Positions 9,471-31,176 of a stretch of DNA of 64,000 bases are shown here, piece by piece. The position numbers and the translations under genes were made by a program. The notes below the pieces were generated by a model. It was not told where the DNA came from. It saw nothing but the letters and a program-made list of their open reading frames with translations, and searched no databases. Within the stretch, counting starts at the first letter, position 1, and the number at the start of each line of letters is the position of its first letter. Origin of the DNA: Monoplex corrugatus (Eukaryota > Mollusca > Gastropoda > Littorinimorpha > Ranellidae); the NCBI GenBank assembly GCA_030674185.1, contig CM060307.1, forward strand, positions 78,499,635 to 78,563,634. The letters run 5' to 3'.

Positions 9471-9955
9471 CTCTCTCTGTCTCTGTGGATCCATAGCAAA
9501 AAGATTGTCAAGGAAATAACCCCATTTGTATTATTGAGTGTCAAAGCACAGCAAGCTCAACGGAAACTTTCAGCAGTTCTTGTATGATTCACAGTGCTTG
9601 TATTCACAGTTCATAAACAAGCGGATTTCAATACTTTTTAAGTTTTGATGTAGCGTTTTGTCTACTGCTGTCACGCAGTGGGAAATTGAATCTGATGTCC
9701 AAAATCAGACCAGCTCCAGCCCTGAGGTTTATTTTTTACTTCTTCTTTAACTTCATCGGACAACGACAATGACTCTTTTTGTAGACTTAAACCTGTTTTC
9801 AATTTTTTCTTGTGTAGAGATTATCTTTGGCGACCTTTGAGGATGACAATACTGACGTGGAGGGCATAAATGACAGGCCGTTGGGTAGCATACTTGATGA
9901 TTGATCAGCATCTGTTGATAGAGGGAATCCTGATGTTTTCACTCGTATTTCATAA
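9471..9955. other. Spacer, nothing recognised
   Basis: AT-rich sequence with a short CT run near 9470-9485. No conserved frame or repeat partner was noticed. Confidence 0.4.
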
Positions 9956-9964
9956 ATCCTCCAC

Positions 9965-10612
9965 CTGAGGATGCCGGGGGCTCTTTCAGTATGAGAAGTA
10001 TCCCCACCTTCCGGAAATTTCTTCTTTTCTGTCACTCTCTTTTTTTCCTTTGCTTTCTGTCATTTCTTGGTACCATTTTCTGCCTTGCTGGTCCATTCAC
10101 CTGCATGTGTTTGTTAAAGTCTTACATACTTTTTCTTGGAATTGATGATTGGGTACATGTATTAACCCTTTGACTCCAGCACCCTCCCGGAAGCTGGTGA
10201 TAGGGTGAGGGAATCAAAGGGTTAAGTTTTTGTTTTGCCAACATGGCTGGCTGGCAATGCAGGATGCTGATGGACAGGATGCGGGAGTCAAAGGGTTAAG
10301 TGCATTTTTGGCTCTAGGGATATTAGATATGCGGAAGTAATTTTAGGTAATTTATGCCTGTTTTTTTTATATAAATATATATGTTTGATGTCCTTAGTTA
10401 TGCTTAAGTTTGTATTCAGATGTGTTTTTTAAATCCCTTGTACAATAGGTTGGACAGAGTGGTCATGTCCTTAGATCATATTTTTTATGCACAAATGCAT
10501 TGATTTTATTATGTGTACTTTTTTTTTTTTTTTTTTTTTTTAACTGTTGAAATTTTGTATGTTTTGAGGCGGATGTTTCCCTGATATGGCTCTAAGTCTA
10601 AACAACAACAAT
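9965..10612 (+). repeat. Dispersed repeat A, copy 1
   Basis: This matches 29600-30090 and 33298-33690: GATGCCGGGGGCTCTT, then TCTGCCTTGCTGGTCCATT, GGGTACATGTATTAA, and a 3' end TATGGCTCTAAG with a CAACAACAA tail. It is split by a 130-bp TTAA-flanked insert (10166-10295) and a long T run (10520-10541). The shared 3' end with an A-rich trinucleotide tail suggests a LINE-mobilised non-autonomous element or LINE 3' end. Confidence 0.7.
10166..10295 (+). mobile_element. TTAA-flanked short inverted-repeat element (piggyBac-type MITE)
   Basis: The 130-bp insert starts CCCTTTGACTCC and ends GGAGTCAAAGGG, with TTAA duplicated at 10162-10165 and 10296-10299. The paralogous repeat at 29824-29827 has a single TTAA and no insert. 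A third TTAA at 10222-10225 divides it into a 56-bp hairpin half and a 70-bp half. TTAA targeting with CCC-starting ends is the piggyBac signature. It encodes no protein. Confidence 0.8.
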
Positions 10613-11690
10613 TTCATAGGTCACTAAAACTAGCTACTCCAAACAGATTTTGTGATTTATCTATACATTTTTCAAACTATCACCAATAACAGATCTTTTT
10701 ATTGTGATTCTAATGATACCAAGATCATTTCTGTATCTTAATTATGAAAAATGTTAGGAATTTTTAAAGATTTTATTTTCACATGCATTTCTGTGCCAAA
10801 GTGCAAATCAACAAAATACCCATTTTCAGCAGGTTGTACAACAGAACTGATGTGCTTTTTTTTTTATCAGTTTTGCATTTTTCTTGACATTCCTGATGCA
10901 TAGATGTTTGATTTTTTTCAGGTAGTTCTTAAAAAGGGAAAGTGATAAAATTTGCTATCAAAAACCAGAAATATCAGCTTTTTCGCCAATGCCTAACTGA
11001 TACAAAGTATAACACAAAAACATGCCGAGGACACATTTTCATAACTTTGCTTTCCTTTGAGCTAGAAAAATGGTTTTGGTATCACTAGAATCAGCAAAAA
11101 AAGATACACTCAACAAGCACACTTTCATTTGACATTGATTAATAATTTTTTTAATACTCACAAATCGCAAAACTCAGTCACCCTTCTGGATAGCGTCTTG
11201 ACTTCAAGTACCACTCAATATCAACAGCAGTAGATGATCAATATCACAATTAGCATGGCTGTCATTGTTCCTGTCCAGAGATCATCTGTGTAATGAATGT
11301 GGGTGGACTAAAAAGCCCCAAAGTTTCCTTTAACAGCACACAGGATTCATCACAACATGGCAAGGTGACACTGTTGTAGCCACTGTACTATGGATGGATA
11401 AACCACAGTCTCAAGTGTGACTTACTGTAGCTTTCACTAAGTAACATTTTTGTTCTGTACTTGGGGGTTCACTGAAACAGAATGAATGTGAGCTGACTAG
11501 GTAACTGTTCTGGCCACTATGCTGTGAAAAGATAAACAGTCTGAGTCTTAACTGACTTTAGTGTGATATACTGTAACCACTGAGATCTGTTATTTACAAT
11601 TGACAGTCAGAATTCCATGAATCTACAAGGGATACTTGGTGCATTTGTAATAACATGGATGGTTGCACATATGTCAGCTTGCTTTGTGGC
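10613..11690. other. Spacer, nothing recognised
   Basis: AT-rich non-coding sequence between repeat A and the 3' end of the broken - strand gene. No frame, repeat partner or RNA gene was recognised. Confidence 0.4.
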
Positions 11691-11696
11691 AGTTTG

Positions 11697-14600
11697 CTTA
11701 CTTGTAGTAGATGGATGACACTCTTGTGTATGCAGCGGTGATTTCCTCCGCATCATCTACTCGCCAGGTTCGACTATCATTACTAACTGGAAGACAGTCA
11801 AAGTCCCAGTAGAAAATATCTTCAGCTTGCATGTTTTCAACAATATCCTCCCGTGAAGGCCAGCGGAAACAGTCCTTGTGACCCCTGACCTGTTCCAGGT
11901 ACTGGACTGACGCCCGGCTGCCGTTCTCCTTCACCTCCAACACCAGTCCAATATAAAATCTTTCTACAAAATAAACAGCCACCCACTAGCCCTGCTTGGT
12001 GAACTGAAATGGGGCTGCTTCAGCAGTGTCTTCATTTAGGTCATCAGCAGATATATTTCCGTCAGGATGAGTTGCAGTAGCAGAACAGGCAGCCACAGGA
12101 CAGTCTGCAGAAGGGATAGGTCTTTCTGTAAGGAGATGGTGTTGCAGAACTAGTTTGAGATCCTCCAATGACCCTGTCAGTTTTAGAGAGCCTTTTTTGT
12201 TGACAACCATCTTCTGAAAGTGTATTTCATCTTTCAAGTACATCATGATCCTTGAAGTTGATGCCCCTGCTCTGTTGTGTCGCCTAATCATGTTGTCAAC
12301 ATCTTCCTGCCTCTGGCATGGTCCACCATGTGCAAGCACACACCTGATGAGAGCTGATCTCTTCTCTGCTGTTTTAACCTCTTTCTCAGCCTTCTTGCGT
12401 TTATTTTCCAACAGCCTCTCGCGTATTTTCAGTTTGACAAGCTGTTCTTGTCTTCTGTACTGAAGTCGAAGGGTATGTCTTCGTTTTCGCCCTTCCTTCA
12501 TAACCGCCTCCTGCTCTTCTTTGTTTTTGTCATCTAACCATGCTGTTGTCTTGTTGAAGCGAGTGATCTGCAGAGAAGTTCTGTGGGAAAATGAAGCATG
12601 TCTTCTTTTGTTCATATCAAAGTCCATCTCTCCAAAGACATTTTCACCTAGTAGGTTAGTCAGAGGGCAGTGGTCAAGAACTGTGAACATCTGGTGACTG
12701 GGCTTCACTGTATTTACCCCCTTGGAGAAAATCTGCCAGCTGAAGTCTTGTCACAATCGGCAGATCTCACGTGATGATTTCAAGTGCTGATTTGACTTGA
12801 GGATGTTCTGCAGCAAACTTGAAAGTAGCTTCTGTTAAATGAGATGTCAGCCTGAATTGTCCATCAAACATGCCAGGGAATTCAGGATTCAACAGATCAC
12901 TGGAATCTTCCCACCACTGCAAGATATGTGTCTCCATTTTCTGGACATACCTGTGGAAATCTAGGTACTTTACTTTGCTGTCAAGAAGGTTCCAGACTGG
13001 ACCAGTGACTTGGATGTACAGGAGAGCAATGGCACAAACAAAAGACAGCAATGTGTCATCTTGAACATCAGCAGCAACACTCTCAATTTTGTTGTTTGAA
13101 TGGGACAGGTATGAGGTAGCCTTCTGCAAGGAAGGATCTCAGGTCTTGGAGATGATGGATGATAGCAGCTGCTGACTGGAAAAAATAATTAAACCTGTTC
13201 GATCTGTAGGAAGTCATGTGGCTCTTCAACCCATGCTCTTCACAGAATGCCAGCCACTCAGCACGACAGCCATTTTTGTCATCTCCTCTGGGCCCAACAA
13301 TGTCGCATGTCAGCCGAATTACACGTGCTGTGGCAGTTTCAGTCTTCTTGTATGTATAAAACTTTGGAAGTGCATCTCGGCCCAGCTAGCTTCTTCTTCT
13401 TCCAGGATTTTAGATGAAGACTCACATGAGCGACTAAGGCCCAGCAAAAAATGGGCATTACACGTGCAGGAAGTGTAGACTAGTCTGGATGCCAAGGGTA
13501 GAATTAAGGAACTGGAGCAGCTGAAAATCAAATTTCTTCATTGTGGCCACCCTGTCTGTCATCTCATAATGCTGGTGGCCTTGCCAGCAGCTGTCTGAAG
13601 ACCTCCTCCCTGTCCTCAGCTGCATTTTTCCATCCACAGTACAGATCTTTGATCTCTTGAAGCAGAGACACAGTAACGTCTAAACTCTAAAAGAGTTGCA
13701 GCATCTTCACAGGCAACTGGCATGATGCCCAGACTCAGATGTTCTCCACTGTCCAGGGTCACTTGATGTCCAACAATCTTCGTCCCCCCTCTGGATGTGC
13801 CATCAGCATGCAGAGTAAAATTTTCTGAATGGAGTAGTCTTTCAGTTGCTTGGATCTTGGCAACAACATGGGCTTCATCAGTAATGTTCACTGCTGACTG
13901 CAGACAGGGCAGGTCTCTATCATTAAATTCAGTATCAAACAGCTGTTTGGCAACTGTTTTGATAACCGATCTGCACTTGGTAGCTGGCACATTTCCTTCT
14001 GCCAGGAGATCCCACACAATCCTCCGAATATTATCTGTGAACCGGTTTTTATCTGTTCTTGTTTGGGGCTTTGAAGTACTACCATCAGATGTGTCGGCGG
14101 TTTCAAGTAAACTCTGTACCTGTTGCCTAAGTCTTTCAATTTCCTCCTTTGCTTTTTCTGATGCTTTCCTTGCTTTGCTGGCTCTCACCTGAGAACGTGC
14201 TTTGCTTTTTCTTTCTTCCTCCAGACAATTTTCTGCTGCTGTCAGTCTACTCTGAGTCTTGCGCAGTCTTTCTTGTTTTTTCAAGAACAGCCCTGACTTT
14301 CCGTAGATGAACTGGGTTCAGCTGTCGGATTTCTTTTTGCTGTGCTTCAGTTCGTAGTTGAAGTTCTTGCACAGTAGCACTAAGGTCTGCAACTTACTGC
14401 GGTCTTATGCTGAAGCTCTGTTGTTAACCTTGTTTTATCAGCAGAAAGTTCACAGCAGGCTTTGTGCAGCGCTGACAGTTCTTCGTTTTGTTCTTTGATC
14501 TTGTCTTGGAGAGCTATGTTTTCTTTCTTCAACTGTTTCAGCTTTGAGATCTGGTCCATTTCTTTCTGTTGATCTGTAGGTCCTGCTGATCTGACTAGTA

Positions 14601-15118
14601 GTCACAAGTGGGCAGGTTGAACTCAGTTTTGGCTGCTTGTCAACTATTTTAAATGGAAGAGCAAGAAATGCACTCAACCTCTTCTCTTCCTGTTTCTTGT
14701 TCTTTGAGAGTGCTCGGTAGCAATCCATTTTTTTGACCGAGTTTTTCAGGTCAGCATCTGAAGCACCAGAGTGTTCAGTCGACAACAGTTTTATCCAGTT
14801 CCACGTGAACCATTCATGCTGTTTCTCCTTCGTACGGAAGATCTCAATGTCTGTCACCATCTCATGAATGAGAGAACCTTGAAGAAGTTTGGTCGCACCC
14901 ATTCTGTCTTATGCAAGAGATGCCCTCTCTTCAGTCCTATCTTTGACAAAGAAGCAGACACAGAGTCAAAATCAACCTCAGAGTTGAAAAAGGCTTCCAA
15001 GTCTTGTCCCCTTTCTTGCACATCTTGGGCTTTTGACTCAATCCTGCCCAGCATCCCACTGAGACGACTTGATGGGTAGCTCATGTCAGGAAACAGTGTC
15101 AAACCAAGCAGCCACCTG
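11697..15118 (-). pseudogene. Broken large exon of a transposase-like protein, family unrecognised
   Basis: One protein of roughly 1,000 residues can be followed on the - strand through several frames. A splice acceptor (TTTTATTTTTCAG) ends at 15119. The N-terminal part follows (FPDMSYPSSRLSGMLGRI), then a Lys/Glu-rich coiled coil (about 14900-14100) and a block with FTLHADGTSRGG and GHQVTLDSGEHLSLGI (13720-13830). Next come CNAHFLLGLSRSCE (about 13430-13470), YLDFHRYVQKME, NLLGENVFGEMDFDMNKRR (about 12590-12650), a basic helical stretch and HGGPCQRQEDVD. The C-terminus is a small beta-rich module (FYIGLVLEV, FRWPSREDI, RTWRVDD). In-frame stops lie at 11983-11985 and near 12766, and frameshifts near 14890, 14600, 14290, 13690, 13140 and 12715. 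The Asp, Cys-x-x-His and Glu blocks resemble an RNase H-fold transposase; this is inference. The protein type seems to recur in invertebrate genomes, but I cannot name it. Confidence 0.65.
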
Positions 15119-15600
15119 AAAAATAAAAGTACTATCGTGATAATATCATGTTGTTGTTTTTCTTGTTTTATTCCCCACGCTTTTCATTGAAGAATAAAGA
15201 GGACCCCCCCCCCAAAAAAAGACAACAACAACAACAAACAAAACAAAAAAATTACAGCAGTACTGTGCTGTCAGAGTCTGCTTCCCTCTGCAAGAAAATA
15301 TATCTTAAGTTAAAATAGCAGCAGGCACTCAAAAAACAATGCATACACTGATACAGCTTGGCGCAGGGCTGCATACAAATGACAGATGACTAACGCAAAA
15401 GTACAATCTTAAACATGTAAAATATGCAATGGGTCTCATGTCTTGAAAAATAACATTTACATAGCAACGATTAAGAACTGTGCAACTTGCATTCAAATTG
15501 AAACAACATTCAACTTGAAATTGTGTTATTTCCCATTGATACAGTTCCAATCCTACTCCCCACCCATCTAATCCTAGAGGCAGAATTGCAGTAGGCCTAC
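15119..15600 (-). other. Intron of the broken - strand gene
   Basis: A GT at 15600-15599 (CAACAG|GTAGGC on the - strand) and an AG ending at 15119 bound 482 bp without a conserved frame. It contains C and A runs at 15205-15250. Confidence 0.5.
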
Positions 15601-15755
15601 CTGTTGTGAATTCTTTTTTCCTTCCAACTAAAGTCCTCTTAACTGCAGCAGGAGACGATTAGTCAGGCGTACAGCTGGCAACAAAGGTGGTCTTCCCCTT
15701 CCAGGCAGAAGGCTTCTCCTCAACTGATTATAGGTTTCATCAGCTGAAAAAGCCA
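15601..15755 (-). pseudogene. Upstream exon of the broken - strand gene
   Basis: On the - strand this reads AFSADETYNQLRRSLLPGR and LLPAVRLTNRLLLQLRGL, then a stop and a short out-of-frame stretch that ends in a consensus donor, CAACAG|GTAGGC. The position, donor and downstream acceptor at 15119 make it the preceding exon of the 11.7-15.1 kb protein. A spliced structure means the sequence is not a simple processed copy. The start codon is not identified. Confidence 0.5.
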
Positions 15756-17391
15756 CATTTCCTGTTGTTATTGTCCTCTAAGTCTAAGTAATATTTCTAT
15801 GTCAACCAGTTTGCAAACTAATTCAGATCAGTAATTGTCCAGTATTGTCATATCGCTAAATTTTCTGCTTACAAGTTGAATCAATAAGAGAATGTGTTCA
15901 GTCTGTTATTCACTTACTGGCAACATATCTTGTGATTACACATGTATTTCACAGTGCACATTCATATAATTGTACGAAATTCTGAACAAAATGTGAGTAT
16001 AGATCTAAGTATACACGTATAGTTTTGTTTTGTTGAAGCTTAACTGATTCATCTGATGAAAGTGCGACCACATTGGAAGAACTGTGAAACCGAAAGTACT
16101 GCACAAGCTCAGATCACGTGACCAAATAAAACCCTTCAATCCTTGAAATTAATGCTTTTCTTTACTAAATATATGAATGAAATAAATGAAAAGTCTCTTT
16201 CTCGTAATACTTTTATCATGAAGGTGAGTTAGCACCAATGAATTTAAATGTCAGTCATTTTTCGGACCAGCCCACAACGTCGAGTTTGTGTTGTTGGCAC
16301 GATTCCACAGCATCTTTTTCAAACAGTGTCGGCTCATAAAAAGTACATAGAACAACAAAATATTCATAAAATCAAAAACAATAAAGAACTAACTTGCCAA
16401 CTTGCGCGAACAGTTGATCTGACTGCGATACTGAAGTAGTCGGTGTCAAATTTCAGTCACCACTGGTGACCGACAATTCAGCGTGCGCGTCGGCCATGGT
16501 GGCAAACAGTGTTCGTGACGAGCCGTACACTTAGGTCTTTTTTATCGCTTGCCGCATCGCGTGGAAATGATAATGAAACAACATTTTGGACAAATATTGT
16601 AGAGGGAAGTCTGATTTACAAACTGATGTATTATGAGCTTGGGCAATCAGGTCTTTATAGTAGAAATTCTACTTTGAACATTTTATTGCTTGAATTTTTA
16701 CACATTGACCGCATGGATCATGACGAAACGGGCATGAAATAAGGATCTGGATGTCTTCTTTCATTTCATTGAGCGATCTTTTTAGATCTAGCCACTCACA
16801 CGATGTGACAGAGCATTAAGTAAGGATAGTGTAAACAAAAGGTAATCGGCGTTACGTCATGACCGCCGGCCGAACTCGCTAGGGCAGGGTGAATGAACAT
16901 GGAATAAAACATACACGAAAATGAGTATTAGTCTAAACAAGTACATCATTCAAACAACGAAACACCAATCTTTTTATTGCAGTAGATTTTATTACATTTT
17001 CTTTCACACATCGCAAAATATGACGAGTTGAAAAACACCAAAAAGTAGGTCAAATCTGCAGACTTTCTGCCTGACGCACGCTGTTTGGAGTATTTACTAA
17101 AACAGTTGGGGTTTTCCAGCTGAAGGTAGAAAAAGGCCTTTGACCGAATGTTCAGTTGGTGGCATTGGAGGGATTTGTATTCAATCAGTGGCACTGTAAA
17201 GGTTAATTGATATCTTTCACCTACTTGATTTCTTGTCATTGATTGCACACACATCTTTTTACAAATTGCGATGGCATATCATGAAATAAACTGCCCAGAT
17301 CAGAATTGAGTTTTTTTTTCCTTATTTCCCTTTGTAGTGTGTTTCTCTTGGTGGTACAGTTGCTGAATTACTCATTTATTGTCTGTTGCAG
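15756..17391. promoter_or_regulatory. Divergent upstream region of ARF and the broken - strand gene
   Basis: No protein is visible here. A CACGTG box lies at 16116-16121. A good donor AAG|GTGAGT at 16219/16220 on the + strand could end a 5' untranslated ARF exon spliced to the acceptor at 17390-17391. A more GC-rich, CpG-containing stretch at 16440-16560 is an alternative start region. Which exon is used cannot be read from sequence. Confidence 0.35.
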
Positions 17392-27000
<9,609 letters not shown>

Positions 27001-28796
27001 TTGGACAATCTGCTGTATTCACGTCTGTCACTTAATACAAGGGGGATTTTTCTGATGGTAGTAATGTGGACTGTCATTTTTGAGGCGTGTAAGTAATGCT
27101 ATATTCTCCTCCCCCCCCACCCCCCCTTCTCCTCTTCCCAAATGTGAGACTGAGAGATGTTTATTTTTCAAAGGGGTGGGGAGGGGACCGAGTTTTTCAG
27201 TATCGTGATCATTAGTTGATAATTGTCATTTTTGTGTAATGTTATAAACGAGTAAAATAGTCTCCATGTTAGTTCATTTTGGAATCATAATTTTTCATTC
27301 ACAAGGTTAGCAGGTCCTTGGCCCCTATCCAAATATAAGCACTAGCTGTGATGCACTGGTCATAGCGTGTCGGCTGGCTCCTACTGTTAGTTCAGCATAT
27401 GTTATTTTCTGCATGTTACAATGTTAGTTGCCTTGTTTTTTTTAGTTTCTACCAATGTTTTAAAACATTTTTGTATTGTTAGTCTTTGCTGTAGTTTTGG
27501 GTTTGTTATCAGATTTTTTTCTCTTGTCAAAAAAATGCTTTGACGGAAAGAGAAATGCTATGATGGTGTTAGAAGTAATTTTGAGTAAAGTATATTTTTT
27601 CCATGGTGTAGATATTTCTACTCCTTCTCCAGATTTGGTCTACATTTTAATCAAAGAAAAGGCAGTTGTTGGCTATTTCAGCAAGTAGTATTTTTCCAGC
27701 CGGCTTGCCTGATACAAGTACCAACAGAATGGCTGAATAACGGTGCATGTATGACATGAGGTATATGAACTTGCTCACTCATCAGAATTGGATGGGTGAT
27801 TAATGGTGGCCTTTTCTCTGCATCAAAATGAAAACAAATAGAGAAGACAAAGTATAACTTGGACATTTTCTCCTGTGTTAACTTTTTGGGCAACTGGTAC
27901 AACTCCAAACACAAAGATCATTCGCAAGATTTTGAATGAAGCTTTTCCAATTGTTTCTTACTCGCCACTCTTACCACAGTTCCGTGTTCTTTGTAGAATT
28001 TCGAAACCTGCATTTCTTCTGTCTCCCATGCCCCTTCTTCCACTCCTCCTCCAATCACTACTCTTTTCCATCATTTCATCATGCAGATCAGTCGGAGAAC
28101 CGCATTTCAAACAGTGAACAATATTAGTTATGATGATCATCCCAAATAGTAATCTCAGAAATCTGATGCATATGATGTGTACACAGAAAAATGTGTCTGC
28201 CTATGTATAAACCAACAATTGCTTTTTCATTCTGCGACCTGTGTATCTTGAGCCGGAGATAAAACATTGGCTCGTCAAATGTTCACACTATCTTTTCTTC
28301 TTCCAAATTTTACTCAATCAATTTTACAAGGCATTGAAACACTCACAATTTCACAACTTCCCTTTAGTTAGCATTATTTGAATTTTATATCAAGTGCTTC
28401 ACATGAAAATTACAAAATATACAAATACTTTTTTTAACCAACAATAGACAAAGACTTCTGGAAGAGAAATGTACTGATTGTTTCTGTAAAAGAAGTGATT
28501 TACGAGATATTTCCCAGGTATGTAAATATTGCCTTCACTTGCAGTGACATTGTTGGATATAATTTACGTTCATTATTTTTTCCAGTGTAAATTAAGTAAA
28601 TGAATGAAATATCACTTTTAGTTGTTCATAGATCCAAGGTATTGCACAGATTGGTGAAAATTATCACTCTTGATGGGTAATAAATTTAGGCTTGTGCTGT
28701 GTTTAACAAATTATTATTGCTTCCCCCTACCCCACATCTATGTATCTTAACAGTTTTTTCTTTTTGCTTCAACTGTGTAGCAAACAAATTTAGTGT

Positions 28797-28818
28797 CCCC
28801 CCCCCCCCCCCCCCCCCA
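28797..28818 (+). repeat. Poly(C) run of about 22 bases
   Basis: Uninterrupted C run in the ARF downstream region. Its length is likely variable and prone to sequencing error. Confidence 0.9.
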
Positions 28819-28870
28819 GGCTAAAAGTGTGTAGCTAACAATTCTTTTTCTTGCTCACTCCCCACCCCCC

Positions 28871-28978
28871 GCAATCTGAAAAGTACTGACTTCAGTAAGT
28901 AAAAGCACAAATCGACTATATTAGTGCAATCTGAAAAGTACTGACTACAGGAAGTAAAAGCACAAATCAACTATATTA
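28871..28978 (+). repeat. 54-bp tandem duplication, two units
   Basis: The units 28871-28924 and 28925-28978 start GCAATCTGAAAAGTACTGAC and differ at a few bases. The duplicate at about 59120-59175 has a single unit, so the tandem copy arose after the segmental duplication. Confidence 0.85.
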
Positions 28979-29599
28979 CTGCAAGTACATTTTGTAATCT
29001 AGAAAAATAAGAACTAAATTAGAAGTTTTGGAGTAGACATCAAACTTCAGAGAATTGATATGTCGTGAAAAGGAGGGTAGGAGAAAACTTGCATACGTGA
29101 TAAATGTTGCATAGATTCATCTGAGAAATGAAAATGCCACAATCTTAGACTTTTTTCTTTGGGAGTCGTAAGAAAAGAGCAAGAGTTTTGAGAATGTGCA
29201 TCTTATTATAATGTACTGGATTCATGTTTCTAGCGGATGACTGATAAGTTGTAATATTGTACATGGGGGGAAAATGTATAGGTTGTGGATGAATAAATGG
29301 GTCAACTTGATAAATGTGTTCTTTGTGTGGTATTTATTTTCATTTTATTTTAAACAAGTCATTTGCTTGGTAACATTTTTTTTCCATTTCCTCTCTCTCC
29401 CACTCTCCTTACTTAATTGAAGCTACAGTTTTTATGTATTCTGTTCAATATTGAACTGAAACTTCTTGCCTGTCTAGGCTGTGATATGATGCCTGTAACC
29501 TAGCCTACATGCTCTCCATTTGTTTAAACATGCTGTCTTAGCATTTATACAAGTGTATTTCATTCATGTTCTTGCCATGTAATGATGTAATCTGTAAGT

Positions 29600-30090
29600 C
29601 CCCTTCATGGGGATGCCGGGGGGCTCTTCAGTATTAATAGTATCCCCACCTTCTGGAAATTCTGTGTTAGAAATTTCCTCTTTTCTGTCACTCTCTGTTT
29701 CTTTCTTCCTCCTTTGCTTTGCCATTTCTTCCTATCATTTTCTGCCTTGCTGGTCCATTTACCTGTATGTGTTTGATAAAGTCTTGCATACTTTCTCTTA
29801 GGATTGATAATTGGGTACATGTGTTAAGTGCATTTTTGGCTTTAGGTTACGAGATATGCGGAAGCAATTTTAGGTAATTCATAAATATATGTTTTAGTGT
29901 GCTTTGTTACATTTAAATTTGTATTCAGGTATGTTTTTTAAATCCCCTGTGTGATAAACTGGACGGAATGGTCAGCGCCAGGGGCATCTCCTTAGATTAT
30001 GTGTGCAAAGTATCGTGTATGTTTTGAACTGGTCCTGGTATGGCTCTGCGCAGTCAGCTGGGCTTTAAACAACAATAACAATGTAATCTG
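29600..30090 (+). repeat. Dispersed repeat A, copy 2 (uninterrupted)
   Basis: The most complete copy of the family also seen at 9965 and 33298. It runs from GGGATGCCGGGGGGCTC to TATGGCTCTGCGCAGTCAGC and GGGCTTTAAACAACAATAAC. It carries the unoccupied TTAA (29824-29827) where copy 1 has the MITE. It has no counterpart at the matching place downstream of the ARF pseudogene. Confidence 0.75.
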
Positions 30091-31054
30091 TTGTAAGAGT
30101 GGTGTCATAATTATGTATGAAGCAAATATCCAGATCTGCATTCTGTAAATATCCAGATCTCCTTTAATTCTACGATTGATTCAGTGGACATATATATCAT
30201 AGTTTATGATTTCTATGTTTAGTTGGAGTTCCTCTGCAAAACAGTGTGCATGCCTGTAAAGGGCTGAGTGTGCAGCTTTTGTGTGTGTGTGTGTGTGTGT
30301 GTGTTTAAATGTAGTTTTCTGTGCCGTTGGAGTAGATTTATGAGAGTTGAAAAAACCTGACAGACAATAAGGCAACAACATAGAGGGGAAAGATCGGGTC
30401 TGTAAAATAAAAAGAAAAGCCATTTTAATATCAAGACATACAAAACAGACCAGTAATCATATCAGATGGGCTACTTTTTGGAGGCCTCCCCACCCCCCTC
30501 GTTAGGTTGGTTATGATTGTTCTCATAAAATCGTTCTTTAAATCTTAAAAAGTCAGATAGTGGAAAAAACATTTTTGTTTGGGGTCGATTACAAAATGTT
30601 CAGGAGTGGAAATTCTGTGCATGTTCAAATGCTGTGTTTGATAAATATTGGAGCTGTGCAGCATTTTATTGTGAAAATAGACAAGAACTCTTTGTACCAT
30701 TTCATCTTTAATTAAAACAGTTCACATTCCATAATATTTTGTTGGCACGTTGTCTTTTTGCTTTTCATCACTGTACAGCAACAAAATAGGTCTTTGACAC
30801 TCGACAGTTTAGAACATGAGTATCAATAGTGGGTCATGCAAATGGGCAAAACCTTCTCACACACATTCACTTGTGCTGTCACATTCACTTGTATCCCACC
30901 TGGCCTCACACAGTCATCCTCTTGGACGTGGTGCAATTATCCTTGAAATATAAAAAAACATTAATCGGTTCTTGAATATAGCATATGAAAGGAACAGTTG
31001 AGTGTGTCCAGTTCTATAATCTATACTCTCTCTTTATTTCTGTAGTTTTGACTT
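30091..31054. other. Spacer with a short GT microsatellite
   Basis: (GT)n lies at 30280-30304. The part 30120-30450 aligns with about 59540-59800 in the ARF duplicate. Nothing else was recognised. Confidence 0.5.
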
Positions 31055-31176
31055 GGTTTCCATGTGAGCTGAGCTCTGGTTTATGAGAAGGCAAACATTC
31101 TGTGGATTAAATTATGGTTTCCATGTGAGCTGAGCTCTGGTTTATGAGAAGGCAAACATTCTGTGGATTAAATTAT
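31055..31176 (+). repeat. Exact 61-bp tandem duplication
   Basis: 31055-31115 and 31116-31176 are identical (GGTTTCCATGTGAGCTGAGC ... GGATTAAATTAT). Non-coding, recent. Confidence 0.92.

Larger units (their letters stand above)
27001..29310 (+). other. ARF 3' untranslated region and downstream sequence
   Basis: No coding frame follows the ARF stop. An AATAAA at 29292-29297 followed by a TG-rich stretch is a plausible distal poly(A) site; earlier AATAAA-like signals exist (near 28680). The whole stretch aligns block by block with about 57308-59520 downstream of the ARF pseudogene. It contains a 22-bp C run (28797-28818) and a 54-bp tandem duplication (28871-28978). Confidence 0.5.
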
